From: Conus ventricosus
Lineage: Eukaryota; Mollusca; Gastropoda; Neogastropoda; Conidae
DNA length: 64,000 nucleotides
Assembly (NCBI GenBank): GCA_018398815.1
Contig: CM031595.1
Coordinates: 140,080,304 to 140,144,303, forward strand
Direction: 5' to 3'
In this document: positions 62,603 to 64,000 of the stretch, in pieces
Layout of the letters: each line of letters begins with the position of its first letter
How positions within the stretch are numbered: position 1 is the stretch's first letter
The notes under the pieces: model-generated
The model's database searches: none
Told to the model about the DNA's origin: nothing
Seen by the model: the letters and a program-made list of their open reading frames with translations, nothing else
Translations under genes and position numbers: made by a program

Positions 62603-64000
62603 CTGCACATCATGTCTTCATCATTGAGTTTGGCTCTGACTTGCTGACACCAGTGTCTCATTTTTGGAAGTACATGTACAACCACACAACCAAAAAACAT
62701 GGGCAGGATTAGAGCTATCTCAGATGACTGATAGGAATAAACTTTCTTTTTTTCTGAGGGGGAGGGGGGGGGGGAAGAAAGAAGTAATCTCCAATTGTTT
62801 GACAATTCAAAATCTAAAAAATGTATTTTAAAAAAAAATCAAAGTACAAATCATTATTTCTAATTTCAAATAGTATGCACATATAAATCGAGAAAAGAAA
62901 AACCAGGTTTGAAAATATGACACATCATCATTATTCATTAATTAACCCAGCATTCAAACTATGTCAAACAATAACATCAAAGCAGAATATCTTAACAAAA
63001 CAACATACTGACTGTGTATTTTGCAATGGAGCCACATTTCTATTTGCTTTGAGAAACTAAACAATGGCACACTTAACATCAAATCCAAGTAGTTTACCAG
63101 TACATTGTACTGACCAATTCTGCATGTTCTGAAATGCAGTCACATTGACATTTTCTTTGAAAAACCCATGATCTCACCAAATACAATGATACACCATGGG
63201 GTACAACATTAATAGACATGGATAATGTGCAAAGATTCTGATCAACTGCCTGGTTGAAAACATTGATATCATCAATCAGTTCATGCAGCACAACATAAAA
63301 CCACATCGTTAGTTTCTTTTCTTATAAAATTTACCTACATCAGACATGATGACAAATCACATGGTTGTTTCCAACTGAACAACAATCTGTCACACATGAC
63401 AAATGGAACAAAAACAATGTCAACAGACATATTTTAACCTACAATCAAGCAGATTAATGTAAAACTGTAATAACTGTACAACATGATGATTGAACAGAAT
63501 TGATCCAAAGTTTTTTTTTTAAACACAGTACACAGGTTATCCTTGTACAATCCTTGTAGATACATTGTAATCACTTGCAAAGGTTCATGAACAATATAAA
63601 GAATATGCTGAAATCAAAGAGAATGCAGTCTCAGAGACTCTAAACACACAGGAGATTACAAACAAAAACAAAAGAAAACAGGCCAAAAAAAAAACAAAGT
63701 GAAGCTTAAAACCAACAGATTCTTATAAGCACACCAAAAATAATGAGAGAATGTTGGAAAACCTTTACACTTCAAAGAAAACTGTCAGAAAATAAGATTG
63801 TTCCACAGCACCCAGATGGCATTTTCTCTGAATTACATAATGGCAAAAAGCACCACACACACAAAAAATAATGTTACTTGTGCAGTCATGTTAATAGAGA
63901 AGTTAAGTGCATCAACTCATATACAAATAACATTGTGCCTTTGACTGCATGAAAATAAAACAATGCCTGGACTCAGTACTTATCAGATCACTTTGGGAAA
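62603..64000. other. Right edge, no exon recognised
   Basis: AT-rich sequence with a poly-G-rich stretch at 62757-62774 and no open frame or splice-flanked acidic segment that I can support. It is presumably an intron of the minus-strand acidic-protein gene, whose upstream exons lie beyond the window. Confidence 0.5.

Noticed and set aside
61940..62608. 222-residue minus-strand open frame
   Set aside because: Most of it is translation of the (GT)n/(GTGC)n microsatellite. Only the first part overlaps the real acidic exon, and in a different frame.

Overview
This is a stretch of animal nuclear genome. It shows spliced genes with small GT-AG exons, long AT-rich introns, very long (GT)n/(CT)n/(CA)n microsatellites, a tRNA-derived SINE, a non-LTR retrotransposon and several inverted-repeat DNA transposons. 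The protein-level similarity and repeat texture suggest a lophotrochozoan, most likely a gastropod mollusc. That assignment is inference; no species-diagnostic sequence was identified.

Left half, + strand (about 5.37-34.04 kb): the 3' portion of a neurobeachin-like gene (NBEAL1/NBEAL2 type, BEACH family). I reconstruct 27 consecutive coding exons encoding about 1,150 residues: a helical/armadillo-type region, the PH-BEACH module, the BEACH domain and a C-terminal WD40 propeller, ending at a TAG at 34039-34041. The N-terminal half of the protein lies to the left of the window. Splice phases agree across almost all junctions. They fail inside exon 11531-11686 (two one-base deficits at homopolymers) and between exons 14707-14836 and 15242-15352 (one base). 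Introns of this gene carry a TIR element with hAT-like zinc-finger remnants (10.0-10.6 kb), a small fold-back element (14.4 kb), a dimeric dispersed repeat (19.7-20.2 kb), and a decayed piggyBac with TTAA target sites (29.3-30.8 kb). Most strikingly, two tandem arrays appear to have grown outward from the two edges of one WD40 exon (30.9-31.9 and 32.0-32.9 kb).

Middle (34.0-44.5 kb): convergent intergenic or 3' UTR sequence with several AATAAA signals, copies of a dispersed repeat family, and a retroelement 3' tail. No convincing gene was found.

Right half, - strand (44.5-62.6 kb): the 3' part of an unidentified gene built from small, symmetric phase 1-1 exons rich in Glu, Lys, Ala, Pro and Asp (KEKE-like), with a larger terminal exon ending in KKES-stop. 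Its introns hold a 33-bp minisatellite open in both strands, a degenerate ~38-bp minisatellite, a 5'-truncated frameshifted CR1/L2-like retrotransposon, a pogo/Tigger-like TIR element with a 40-bp satellite inside, and a SINE with a 14-bp target-site duplication.
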